6,866 bases of DNA, taken from Rhodospirillales bacterium (GTDB taxonomy: Bacteria; Pseudomonadota; Alphaproteobacteria; Rhodospirillales; JABHCV01). This document shows positions 1-6,720 of the stretch, one piece after another. The notes beneath the pieces were generated by a model. It was not told the DNA's origin. It saw only the letters and a list, made by a program, of their open reading frames with translations, and ran no database searches. The stretch spans positions 1 to 6,866 of the forward strand of contig JADHSW010000158.1 of NCBI GenBank assembly GCA_016776705.1, read 5' to 3'. The position numbers and the translations under genes are program-made. How positions within the stretch are numbered: the stretch's first letter is position 1; each line of letters starts with the position of its first letter.

Positions 1-75
1 CCTGACGGCTTACCCACATCCCCACAGGCTCCACAACAGCAACAAGATGTGATAAACAGGATTTTAGCAGCATGA
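1..75 (+). CDS. Possible 3' end of a convergent plus-strand gene (24 codons visible)
   Basis: Plus-strand frame 1 is open from the window edge to a TGA at 73-75. It would encode a Pro/Gln-rich stretch containing PQAPQQQQ and ending in NRILAA. A low-complexity tail followed by a short helix is a plausible C-terminus, and a convergent neighbour is common next to an operon end. Twenty-four codons are too few for codon statistics, and no family is recognisable. The opposite strand is also open here, from an ATG at 72-74 to the edge, but without a nearby Shine-Dalgarno. This could equally be non-coding. Confidence 0.2.
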   Translation, partial: PDGLPTSPQAPQQQQDVINRILAA

Positions 76-283
76 TTAGCAATCGGAATACACCTTAACT
101 GCGCTGCCAAACTGTCCAACGAAGTGGGACCACCTCATTTAACGTGCGAGTGCCCCAATGCAGATAAACAATTCCCCTGCCACTGATCAGCCGTAATGAA
201 TAGAATGTTCAAAAAAATACCCTTCTAGTTTTCATCACAATACGGCATCAAATTATTCATGACGGTGATTTGTTATGTTTACT
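76..283. other. Non-coding 3' flank of the operon, no clear terminator
   Basis: This stretch lies downstream of the last ATPase gene. I see no ORF with a ribosome binding site, no tRNA-like fold and no GC-rich hairpin. The only terminator-like sign is a run of seven T on the minus strand at 210-216, but the sequence before it forms no convincing stem. Transcription may end here by another mechanism or outside the window. Confidence 0.5.
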
Positions 284-1303
284 TTACCCTTTGCCATGCT
301 CCAAGGCACCTTTTAGTGACAACCCTTCACTATGAAGACATGCGACGAAGTGCCCTTCCGTAATCTCCCGAAGAGCAGGTACCTGCGTGCGGCACTCATC
401 TGTTGCATATTTGCAGCGGGTATGGAAGCGACAACCAGCCGGCGGGTTTGTCGGGCTTGGACGTTCGCCTGTTAAAAAGACCGGCTGCATGACCTGTTCA
501 GGGTTTGCTTCAGGAATCGCAGACATTAAGGCTTCGGTGTATGGATGCCGGGGGGAGTAGTATAACTTCTCTGTCGAGGCAATCTCAACGATCTGTCCCA
601 AATACATCACGGCGACCCGGTCACAGGCATAGGCGACTGCCGCAAGGTCGTGGGCGATAAATAAGTAAGTCAGATTAAGCTCCACCTGCAGGTCTTTAAG
701 CAGGTTCAGAATTTGGGCTTGAATGGACACATCAAGTGCGGAGACCGCCTCATCACAGACAATGAATTCAGGATGCAGGATCAAGGCGCGGGCAATGGCA
801 ATTCGCTGCCTTTGTCCACCACTGAAAGCGTGGGGGAAACGGCTTAGGTGGCCTGTGTTGAGGCCACAACGTTGGGCCATATCAACAACCTGGTCATTCA
901 GGTCTTTGCCTTTCGCCAGTTTATTCGCGAGCAATGGCTCGCTAATTATATCCTGTACGGTCATCCGGGGATTAAGCGAGGCGTAAGGATCCTGGAAGAT
1001 CATTTGCATGTTGCGCCAAATTTTTCTGAGACCGTTTCTGTTGAGGCCCATGATATCAATGCTGTTGCCGTCTTGCTCATAGACGATCTCGCCGCTGGTG
1101 GGTTCAAGCGCCCGCAGGATAGCTCGGCCAAGAGTTGTTTTACCTGACCCGCTTTCCCCAACAAGCCCAAGTGTCTCACCCCGCTGGATATCAAAGCTTA
1201 CTCCATCAACGGCCTTGAGGTAATTAGCCGGTCGTCCCAGAATCCCTGTTTTACCAACAGGAAAATGTACTTTTATGTCAGTGACCCGAAGAAGGCGACT
1301 CAT
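284..1303 (-). CDS. ABC importer ATP-binding subunit, DppF/OppF type
   Basis: This 339-residue protein is one of two different cytoplasmic ATPases that should pair to drive import through the permeases encoded upstream. All nucleotide-binding motifs are present: Walker A GESGSGKTT at 49-57, Q-loop Gln104 in MIFQDP, signature FSGGQ at 160-164, Walker B ending in Asp184 with catalytic Glu185, D-loop SALD at 188-191 and switch His218. After the ATPase core comes the oligopeptide-transporter C-terminal extension with the NPPAGC motif and Cys291, Cys297, Cys304 and Cys322 (C-x5-C-x6-C-x17-C). In characterised relatives such cysteines hold a [4Fe-4S] cluster; binding here is inferred. Length is normal for DppF. 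The ATG shares ATGA with the stop of the preceding ATPase gene and follows a strong AAGGAGA, which fixes the start and suggests coupled translation. It is the last gene of the operon. The family is certain; the substrate is not. Confidence 0.95.
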   Translation of the reverse strand: MSRLLRVTDIKVHFPVGKTGILGRPANYLKAVDGVSFDIQRGETLGLVGESGSGKTTLGRAILRALEPTSGEIVYEQDGNSIDIMGLNRNGLRKIWRNMQMIFQDPYASLNPRMTVQDIISEPLLANKLAKGKDLNDQVVDMAQRCGLNTGHLSRFPHAFSGGQRQRIAIARALILHPEFIVCDEAVSALDVSIQAQILNLLKDLQVELNLTYLFIAHDLAAVAYACDRVAVMYLGQIVEIASTEKLYYSPRHPYTEALMSAIPEANPEQVMQPVFLTGERPSPTNPPAGCRFHTRCKYATDECRTQVPALREITEGHFVACLHSEGLSLKGALEHGKG

Positions 1304-2325
1304 GATGAAATCTCCTTTTCCGTATTTTCATGAATGAAGCAATGAACTTCATGGATGGGTGATAATTGACTGGTGGGCGGAAATTGAGTGTCACACCGCC
1401 CTGGAATAAAGGAATCACAACGCGGGTGAAAAGCACATCCTGGTGGACGCTCAAACAGGCTTGGAACCGAGCCTCGAATTGAAGTCAGCTTTCGCCTGTC
1501 GCTCAAATCGCCAAGTCGAGGAATAGCACTTAACAGGCTCACCGTGTAGGGGTGTTGTGGGTTGTTGAAAATCTCTGAGACTGGTCCCTTCTCGACGATT
1601 CTCCCCATATACATGATGGCCACTTCATCGGCAATCTGGGCAACGACCCCAAGATCATGGGTAATGAAAATCATCGACATACGAAGTTCATCTTTGAGAT
1701 TGCGCATAATCTCAAGTATCTGGGCCTGAATCGTGACATCGAGTGCCGTAGTCGGTTCATCGGCGATGAGGATAGAAGGGTTGCAGGCGAGAGATTTTGC
1801 AATCATCGCTCGTTGACGCATCCCGCCAGAAAATGAGTGCGGGTATTGGTCTACTGCCTGTTCCGGGTCGGGAATTCCAACCTTATCAAGCAGATCAATC
1901 ACGCGCCTGCGCGCTTCTGCCTTTGTCACCTTAAGATGAAGCTGGATGACTTCCCCGATCTGATCGCCGATTTTATGGATCGGGGAAAAGGAACTCATCG
2001 GTTCCTGAAAGATCATTGACATTTGATTGCCGCGGATAGAACGAATTTCCTTCCCATCCTTGTTTAGAGGTGCAATATCAATTGGAGACTGGTCTTCCGT
2101 TGGCCGAAAGTTGATTTCTCCCGAGCTAATCCTTACTTCCCTTGGCAACAGACGGAGCAAAGCCTGGGAAGTTATGCTTTTCCCGCATCCAGACTCTCCA
2201 ACCAAAGCCAGAACCTTTCCGGCGGGTAATTCTAAATCAATGCCTTGGACAATGGGAATGTCATCTCCGTCAAAATCGAGAGTGATATGGAGGTCACGGA
2301 TTTCAAGTAATACGCCTTTTTTCAT
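1300..2325 (-). CDS. ABC importer ATP-binding subunit, DppD/OppD type
   Basis: This 341-residue protein is the partner ATPase of the importer, acting on the cytoplasmic face of the permease pair. Visible motifs are Walker A GESGCGKS at 43-50, Q-loop Gln107 in MIFQEP, signature FSGGM at 165-169, Walker B ILIADE ending in Asp189 and catalytic Glu190, D-loop TALD at 193-196 and switch His223. GGM rather than GGQ in the signature and the FQEPM motif are typical of the DppD half; the other ATPase has the DppF-type GGQ and FQDPY. After FQEPM the usual SLNP is SFSP (112-115). The C-terminal extension carries Cys297, Cys303, Cys311 and Cys329 (C-x5-C-x7-C-x17-C), a probable iron-sulfur ligand set by analogy with characterised family members. 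A 9-nt gap separates it from the permease gene, and AAGG lies 7 nt before the ATG. Its TGA overlaps the next ATG. Both ATP sites of the heterodimer look competent. Confidence 0.95.
   Translation of the reverse strand: MKKGVLLEIRDLHITLDFDGDDIPIVQGIDLELPAGKVLALVGESGCGKSITSQALLRLLPREVRISSGEINFRPTEDQSPIDIAPLNKDGKEIRSIRGNQMSMIFQEPMSSFSPIHKIGDQIGEVIQLHLKVTKAEARRRVIDLLDKVGIPDPEQAVDQYPHSFSGGMRQRAMIAKSLACNPSILIADEPTTALDVTIQAQILEIMRNLKDELRMSMIFITHDLGVVAQIADEVAIMYMGRIVEKGPVSEIFNNPQHPYTVSLLSAIPRLGDLSDRRKLTSIRGSVPSLFERPPGCAFHPRCDSFIPGRCDTQFPPTSQLSPIHEVHCFIHENTEKEISS
1311..1317 (-). promoter_or_regulatory. Ribosome binding site of the DppF-type ATPase gene
   Basis: On the minus strand AAGGAGA ends 7 nt before the ATG at 1303. 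It lies inside the last codons of the upstream ATPase gene and is the strongest Shine-Dalgarno within the operon. It supports the start that overlaps the preceding stop codon. Confidence 0.85.
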
Positions 2326-2332
2326 AACGCGA

Positions 2333-2336
2333 CCTT
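2333..2336 (-). promoter_or_regulatory. Ribosome binding site of the DppD-type ATPase gene
   Basis: AAGG on the minus strand, 7 nt before the ATG at 2325, overlaps the TAA stop of the DppC-type permease gene (2335-2337). Stop codon and ribosome site share bases, which favours re-initiation by ribosomes finishing the permease gene. Confidence 0.6.
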
Positions 2337-3462
2337 ATTTTGAGTAGGGGTCAGCGGCATCACGCATGCCATCACCGACGAAATTAAAGGCGAGGACCGC
2401 AACGATGATGAACAGCCCGGGAATTAACAGCCAGGGCATGTGTGAAATTGAGCGCACATTTTGTGCTGCAAAGAGAAGAACCCCCCAACTCTCTGCCGGT
2501 TCTCGAAGACCCAGACCAAGGAAACTTAGCGACGTTTCGGCAAGCAGGATTTCCGGAAAGGCGATGGTAACATCGACGATCATATAACTCATAAATGCCG
2601 GTAACAGGTGACGCAGAATTATTCTCATGTCCGTGCAACCCGAGAGCCGTGCTGCGACCGTAAAGTCTTCCTCACGCAAGGCGAGAAGTTTACTTCGGAC
2701 GGTCCGCGCGAGGTGGGTCCATCCAATCATGGCAAGAATCACCGTGATTGCGAGATAAACCTGCAATGAACTCCATTCTCTTGGCAGAGCAGCACTTAAA
2801 GCGAGCCACAAAGGCAAGGTGGGTATTGAGCGGATGAATTCGATCAGACGCATGATCAGGTTATCAATGATTCCACCAAAGTACCCTGCGATACCACCGA
2901 TGATCGCCCCTAGAATAAAGGCAAACGTAACCCCGACAAGGCCAACGGACAAAGAAATTCTTGTTGCATACAGAGAGCGGGAAAAAACGTCCCGCCCAAG
3001 GGAGTCCGTTCCAAAAAGGTGTACGAACCCACCCTTCGCCCCAAAGAAATGGATATCGGTTTCAACCAATCCCCAAAATTTATAAGGGCTTCCCGTTACA
3101 AAAAATTCGATTGGCCAAAGCTTGGTTTCATCGACAACGGCAATCTTTCTCAGGGTTACCGGGTCACGTTTTGTGGATCGGGAGTAAACAAACGGACGGA
3201 GATGAAAATTCCATTCGGAATCAAAAAAGTGGATGCCCATTGGGCCACTCGCCAGGTATTTGTTATTGCGCTCCGTCGGAATTTCCGGGCTGAGGATTTC
3301 CGCAAATACTGCAGAAAAAACCAGTAGCGAAAGCATGATCATACCAACGAGGGCCATGTGGTGTTTTTTGAATTTCCACCACATCAGTTGCCACTGGGTG
3401 GCCATTTCGGGACGGCGATTACTTTTTTTAAGTTTTGGTATAGCGAGCACAGGACTTGTCAT
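2335..3462 (-). CDS. ABC importer permease, DppC/OppC type, with long loop after TM1
   Basis: This 375-residue inner-membrane protein is the second channel subunit. A basic cytoplasmic N-terminus (about 1-35) precedes TM1 (about 36-57). The family motif FGTDSLGRDVFSR sits at 150-162, just before TM2 (about 170-194). Further membrane segments lie near 213-228, 234-252, 290-312 and 344-365. The cytoplasmic EAA-type coupling loop, which docks on an ATPase, is at about 266-288, with VAARLSG (269-275) and LLP (286-288). The C-terminal FVGDGMRDAADP (361-372) is standard for DppC. The family is usually near 300 residues; the surplus is an insertion between TM1 and the FGTD motif (about 60-148), rich in aromatic and charged residues and probably extracytoplasmic. 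Similar insertions are known to me from Agp-like and Yej-like permeases. The start lies 4 nt after the upstream stop, with AAGGGA 9 nt before the ATG. Confidence 0.95.
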   Translation of the reverse strand: MTSPVLAIPKLKKSNRRPEMATQWQLMWWKFKKHHMALVGMIMLSLLVFSAVFAEILSPEIPTERNNKYLASGPMGIHFFDSEWNFHLRPFVYSRSTKRDPVTLRKIAVVDETKLWPIEFFVTGSPYKFWGLVETDIHFFGAKGGFVHLFGTDSLGRDVFSRSLYATRISLSVGLVGVTFAFILGAIIGGIAGYFGGIIDNLIMRLIEFIRSIPTLPLWLALSAALPREWSSLQVYLAITVILAMIGWTHLARTVRSKLLALREEDFTVAARLSGCTDMRIILRHLLPAFMSYMIVDVTIAFPEILLAETSLSFLGLGLREPAESWGVLLFAAQNVRSISHMPWLLIPGLFIIVAVLAFNFVGDGMRDAADPYSK

Positions 3463-3466
3463 TTCA

Positions 3467-4459
3467 TTAATTCCCTTGCATTCGAATACGCGGATCGATG
3501 AGGATCAGCAAGAGATCAGAAATAAAAGTTCCGATGATAGTGAAAGCGCAGTAAATGAGGACCATACCTCCCGCCAGATACATATCCTGATTCAGGAGGG
3601 AATGGAGAAAGAGGGGGCCTGTGTCAGGAAGAGACATTACTACCCCAACAATGGGAGCCCCCGAAATAACGTAGGTCAGCCGCCATCCAAGAGTCGCGAC
3701 AATCGGGTTCAATGCCATCCTGACCGGGTATTTCAGCAGGAGGCGCATAGGTGACAACCCGCCCGCTCGCGCTGCCATGACATACATTTTATCAAGCTCA
3801 TCAAGGGTCGAGGCCCGCACCGTGCGTATCAGGTAGGCTGTTCCAGCAGTTCCAAGAACAATGACCGGCACCCAGAGATGCTCAATGAGATTACCCACTC
3901 TGCCCCAACTCCAGGGCGCATCCTGGTACTCAGGTGAAAATAGCCCGCCAACGCTTTGGCCGAACCATTTTTGGCCGAGGTACATGAGAATGAGTGCGAG
4001 TAAGAAATTCGGGGTCGCGAGCCCCACATACCCGGCGGTAGAAAATAAATGGTCAGTGGCCGAGTATTGCCTGACCGCTGAATAGATGCCTATCGGTATG
4101 GCAATCAAGTACATCAAGAATAGAGTTGAAAATGCCAAGGCCAACGTGAGCGGGAGGCGGTCGCCAATCACATCAGCAACAGGACGTCGCCACTCCCAAG
4201 AATATCCCATATCGCCTCTGAGGACCATGTTGGATACCCAAGAGCCATATTGAATGTGCCAAGGCTGATCAAGGCCCAACTGGTGACGCATATTGTCCAG
4301 TTCTTCAGTGGTGATGGGTGCTCCGGCCTGTTGGCGTTTATTCGCGTATGAATCAGCAAAATCGCCGGGAGGGAGCTGTATTAGGATGAAGGCAATGACC
4401 GAAACGGCGGCCATCGTCAAAACCATGTACACAAAGCGGCTAAAAACGAATCTTATCAT
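3467..4459 (-). CDS. ABC importer permease, DppB/OppB type
   Basis: This 330-residue inner-membrane protein is the first channel subunit. TM1 spans about 9-29 and is followed by the family's LPPGDF (29-34). An extracytoplasmic segment runs to the conserved RGDMGYS and RRPVADVIGDRLPLTL region (81-106). Further membrane segments lie near 104-127, 140-161, 194-212, 253-275 and 296-321. The EAA-type ATPase-docking loop is at about 226-252, with YVMAARAGGLSP (226-237) and a terminal ALNP (249-252). The C-terminal IDPRIRM (321-327) is the usual DppB ending. Length is close to the family norm. The ATG at 4459 is the only reasonable start: going upstream in frame there is no ATG, GTG or TTG before a TAG stop. 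No Shine-Dalgarno lies at a normal distance; the nearest purine run (GAAGAAGG) ends 28 nt away. A 157-nt gap with a hairpin separates it from the binding-protein gene. Confidence 0.95.
   Translation of the reverse strand: MIRFVFSRFVYMVLTMAAVSVIAFILIQLPPGDFADSYANKRQQAGAPITTEELDNMRHQLGLDQPWHIQYGSWVSNMVLRGDMGYSWEWRRPVADVIGDRLPLTLALAFSTLFLMYLIAIPIGIYSAVRQYSATDHLFSTAGYVGLATPNFLLALILMYLGQKWFGQSVGGLFSPEYQDAPWSWGRVGNLIEHLWVPVIVLGTAGTAYLIRTVRASTLDELDKMYVMAARAGGLSPMRLLLKYPVRMALNPIVATLGWRLTYVISGAPIVGVVMSLPDTGPLFLHSLLNQDMYLAGGMVLIYCAFTIIGTFISDLLLILIDPRIRMQGN
3472..3477 (-). promoter_or_regulatory. Ribosome binding site of the DppC-type permease gene
   Basis: AAGGGA on the minus strand lies within the last codons of the DppB-type permease gene, 9 nt before the ATG at 3462. 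It supports this start and implies that the two permeases are translated in close coupling. Confidence 0.7.
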
Positions 4460-4464
4460 GAAAT

Positions 4465-4536
4465 TTACAAAGTCGTTATTTTGTAAGCCTTCTTCATCTC
4501 GACCAGAGAAACTCTAGTCTTAATAAGGCTCAACAT
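4465..4536 (-). CDS. Possible 23-codon leader ORF ahead of the permease genes
   Basis: On the minus strand an ATG at 4536 opens a 23-codon frame that ends in TAA 5 nt before the DppB-type permease ATG. The peptide would start MLSLIKTR and end YKITTL, with an internal Met at codon 14. Its place could explain how the permease gene, which lacks a Shine-Dalgarno, is translated: ribosomes stopping here could re-initiate. The leader itself has no good Shine-Dalgarno, however, and an ORF this short can easily arise by chance. I list it as a weak possibility only. Confidence 0.15.
   Translation of the reverse strand: MLSLIKTRVSLVEMKKAYKITTL
4501..4519 (-). other. Short RNA hairpin in the permease 5' leader
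   Basis: In the minus-strand transcript GACUAGAG (4519-4512) can pair with CUCUGGUC (4508-4501) across a 3-nt loop, giving eight pairs including one U-G wobble. It lies between the strong post-binding-protein hairpin and the permease ATG, with no U tract after it, so it is not a terminator. It may be the 5' boundary of a processed downstream mRNA or have no role. Confidence 0.3.
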
Positions 4537-4561
4537 GGATCGTTAGAGTCGTGTTGTATCA

Positions 4562-4601
4562 TTTTAAAAGGCGTCGGGGGCAGGACCAGCCTGCCCCCGA
4601 C
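4562..4601 (-). terminator. GC-rich hairpin after the binding-protein gene, probable leaky terminator or mRNA stabiliser
   Basis: A perfect 12-bp inverted repeat (arms 4573-4584 and 4590-4601, GTCGGGGGCAGG and its complement) with a 5-nt loop starts 15 nt after the TAG of the binding-protein gene. Read on the minus strand it is followed by GCC and then four T and four A, so the U tract is short. The stem is very stable and GC-rich, but the weak U tract suggests partial rather than complete termination. In binding-protein transporter operons such as malE-malF, hairpins placed like this keep the binding-protein message more abundant than that of the permeases. That role is inferred here from position and structure. 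Confidence 0.75.
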
Positions 4602-4616
4602 TCTATTTGATACGGC

Positions 4617-6641
4617 CTATTTAAAGGACCATTGATCAGCACGGTATGGATAGTCATATCCGTAATTGAAATGACTGACGTTCCAACCCTTGGGAATATT
4701 GGTGAGTTTGTTTGACACCACGAGCGGCCGTGGAAGGCTGCCCATCGTTCCAATAATCACCAGGTTCTCAAGATTGATCTTCACCATTTCGGATCCGATC
4801 TCCATGTAGCGTTTGCTTCCCGGAAGAACTGTTTTCCATACTTCCGAAAGCTCAAACAGACGTTTGGCCCAGGCTGGTGGTTCTTCTCCAGAAGCCCCTT
4901 TTGAGCCAACCCAGTCCCGCCAAGGAACCCCGACCAACGGGCCGATGTCACTGTAGGGTGGGATGTATACGTCGATTTGACTAATCATCGTCGGCTCGTA
5001 AGGAACATCCCATTCCATATTGATGTCGCTGGTACTTGCAGCCGCTTTTTCCCGCATCAACTGGGTTGTGACTTCCTTGACGGTGACGTTAATGCCAACC
5101 TTTTTCCAATAGCTGGAAACAAGCGTACCAAACTCTGAGGAGCTGTGTTGCGCTGTATACTCCCAAAGCAGGGTGAAGGGCTTGCCATCAGGTCCTGTTC
5201 GAACACCGTCAGAACCCATTTTCATACCCATTTCGTCAAGCAGGGCACCTGCAGCAGCCGGGTCGTGAGCAATCAGATAATTGCGATCCGCATCAGTTAC
5301 AAATGGCACGCCGATCGGCACAGCTTGCTCTGGCTTGCCTAGGCCAAACCAAAGAACTTCGTTTAGTTCGGCACGGTTGATCGCCAAAGACATCGCTTTT
5401 CTAAAGCGAACATCGCTGTAAACAGCGCGTAAGCTCGGGTCCTTGATCGTTTGGTTGAAAACAAGATACGGGCCGTATGCGCCGGACGGACGATTTACTG
5501 TATAATCACCCTTTCCTTCGCCTTCTTTAAGGACGGGGAAGTTGTTAAGAGCCATCGTCTGGGTCTTGACATCTACTTCACCATTCAAAATTGAAAGAAC
5601 GAACAATTCCTGATCGAGGAAACGCTCGTGCTGGCGGTCGATGTACGGCAGTTGCTGACCTGAGCTATCCACTTTGAAGTAATACGGGTTGGCGACATAT
5701 TGACGTCGCTGCGTATTGGTTTCAAATTCGATAAGATGGCTTTCAAGTGTCGGACGGCTCAACGCATGTGCCGTAATGTTTTCTGCATCTTTCCACTTGT
5801 GCCAGATCAGACCAAAGCGCTGTACCCATCCTTCGGCACCAGCCGCTTTTGCTTCTTCCTCAGCCTTGGGATTATATTTGAGGAGATAAGGCATATAGTG
5901 ATGCTTGGGTGCGTATGCCGCAAAGTATGAGCCTCCCGTCGCCAGAAAATGCAGAAGCCCAGGATAAGGAGCCGCAAAATCAAATCTGACCGTTTCGGTA
6001 TCAATCTTTGTTACATCAACGGACTTGCCTCCGACCATCCAGACGGACGGCACAACTTTATGAAGGTCTTTATTCTTGATGATGTCATTAATATAGAAAA
6101 CAATATCATCGGCGGTGAAAGGGTGTCCGTCGGACCATTTGTGCCCCTTACGTAATGACATCGTGAGTGAGGTGAAATCATCGTTCCATTTCCAGGACTT
6201 GGCAACGTTTGGAACCAAAGTTTGCAGATCATCACTGATACGAACAAGGTTGACTTGACGCCAACTCAGAATTTCAGATGTACCGGATTCAAGCGCCTTT
6301 GACATGCCACGAAGCATGCCGCCATATTTACCGCACTCTGTATACGGTAATGAAACAAGCGCCTCTTCTGGAACGCGCATATCAACCTTTGGCAATTTAC
6401 CAGATTTGACTTGATCGGCGAACAAAGGATTACCGGAGAGAGCGAGCTTTTGGCCGGTTTGTTTTTGGAAATCCCCCAAGTCAAGTTGCTGGGGGTATGA
6501 TGTTTTCACACCCTGTGGATCGGCCACTGTTGGACACACTGCAGCGTGAGCTGTGCCCGTCGTAGCCACGGAAGCAAGTAAAGCGGTACCGAAAATCACT
6601 CCCGATAAAACCTTGCTCACTGACATATAATTCTGAACCAT
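4617..6641 (-). CDS. Periplasmic substrate-binding protein of a Dpp/Agp-like ABC importer (SBP_bac_5 family)
   Basis: This 674-residue protein should capture solute in the periplasm and deliver it to the permease pair encoded next. A Sec signal peptide is clear: Lys10, a hydrophobic core at about 11-25, and AHA at 31-33 with cleavage after residue 33 or 34. There is no lipobox, so the mature protein is soluble. An unusual N-terminal segment of about 70 residues (35-105, including SGKLPKVDMRVPEEALV, 80-96) precedes the SBP_bac_5 fold. The fold is marked by LRKGHKWSDGHPFTADDIVF (163-182) and by VRFRKAMSLAINRAELNEVL (411-430). Members of this family are usually 500-550 residues; the greater length resembles the Agp-like group, which includes an alpha-galactoside binder, but peptides or other oligomers are equally possible. 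Cys36 and Cys103 could form a disulfide. AGGAAGG 9 nt before the ATG favours Met1 over Met6. It is the first gene of the operon. Confidence 0.93.
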   Translation of the reverse strand: MVQNYMSVSKVLSGVIFGTALLASVATTGTAHAAVCPTVADPQGVKTSYPQQLDLGDFQKQTGQKLALSGNPLFADQVKSGKLPKVDMRVPEEALVSLPYTECGKYGGMLRGMSKALESGTSEILSWRQVNLVRISDDLQTLVPNVAKSWKWNDDFTSLTMSLRKGHKWSDGHPFTADDIVFYINDIIKNKDLHKVVPSVWMVGGKSVDVTKIDTETVRFDFAAPYPGLLHFLATGGSYFAAYAPKHHYMPYLLKYNPKAEEEAKAAGAEGWVQRFGLIWHKWKDAENITAHALSRPTLESHLIEFETNTQRRQYVANPYYFKVDSSGQQLPYIDRQHERFLDQELFVLSILNGEVDVKTQTMALNNFPVLKEGEGKGDYTVNRPSGAYGPYLVFNQTIKDPSLRAVYSDVRFRKAMSLAINRAELNEVLWFGLGKPEQAVPIGVPFVTDADRNYLIAHDPAAAGALLDEMGMKMGSDGVRTGPDGKPFTLLWEYTAQHSSSEFGTLVSSYWKKVGINVTVKEVTTQLMREKAAASTSDINMEWDVPYEPTMISQIDVYIPPYSDIGPLVGVPWRDWVGSKGASGEEPPAWAKRLFELSEVWKTVLPGSKRYMEIGSEMVKINLENLVIIGTMGSLPRPLVVSNKLTNIPKGWNVSHFNYGYDYPYRADQWSFK

Positions 6642-6650
6642 TTAGATAAA

Positions 6651-6657
6651 CCTTCCT
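6651..6657 (-). promoter_or_regulatory. Ribosome binding site of the binding-protein gene
   Basis: AGGAAGG on the minus strand lies 9 nt before the ATG at 6641. Met6 of the protein has no comparable site, so this decides the start and with it the length of the signal peptide. Confidence 0.8.
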
Positions 6658-6683
6658 GATTGGTTAGGTTAAGTTTTATTTAT

Positions 6684-6715
6684 TCGATTTGGTAACCAAG
6701 CCAATATCGATTTGC
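6684..6715 (-). promoter_or_regulatory. Candidate operator/promoter region of the operon
   Basis: The 79-bp gap before the binding-protein gene holds the palindrome TTGGTAACCAA at 6689-6699 (5-bp arms around one base). It also has a near-identical direct repeat, TCGATTTGG (6684-6692) and TCGATTTGC (6707-6715), with starts 23 bp apart. One palindrome arm recurs in inverted form as TTGGTTA at 6660-6666. On the minus strand a poor -35-like TTGGCT precedes an AT-rich TAAATA at about 16 bp, so the palindrome would sit in the spacer, a good place for a repressor. The GT...AC arms recall GntR-type sites, but no regulator gene is visible. The promoter boxes match poorly and are a guess; the repeats are seen directly. 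Confidence 0.35.
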
Positions 6716-6720
6716 CGAAA

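Noticed and set aside
200..220. Seven-T run on the minus strand downstream of the last gene as an intrinsic terminator
   Set aside because: No convincing stem precedes the T run, so it does not meet the usual hairpin-plus-U-tract form.
752..764. Ala in place of the usual Pro after the Walker B glutamate of the DppF-type ATPase (CDEAVSALD)
   Set aside because: The catalytic Asp and Glu are intact, and DEAVSALD is a variant I know from ordinary DppF-type ATPases, so it is not a sign of inactivation.
3233..3754. A 173-codon plus-strand open frame spanning the junction of the two permease genes
   Set aside because: It is antisense to two well-conserved permeases, crosses their junction, has no family resemblance and reads like translated opposite strand. 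The other shorter antisense frames in the window are dismissed for the same reason.
284..6641. Assignment as a microcin C/Yej transporter or a nickel (Nik) importer
   Set aside because: Yej systems use a single fused double ATPase, while here there are two separate ones. Nothing in the binding protein points to nickel, and its length and N-terminal segment fit the Agp-like group better. The substrate is therefore left open.
6642..6720. Riboswitch in the 5' leader of the binding-protein gene
   Set aside because: The 79-bp gap is AT-rich and short and must also hold a promoter. I see no multi-stem fold or known riboswitch core.
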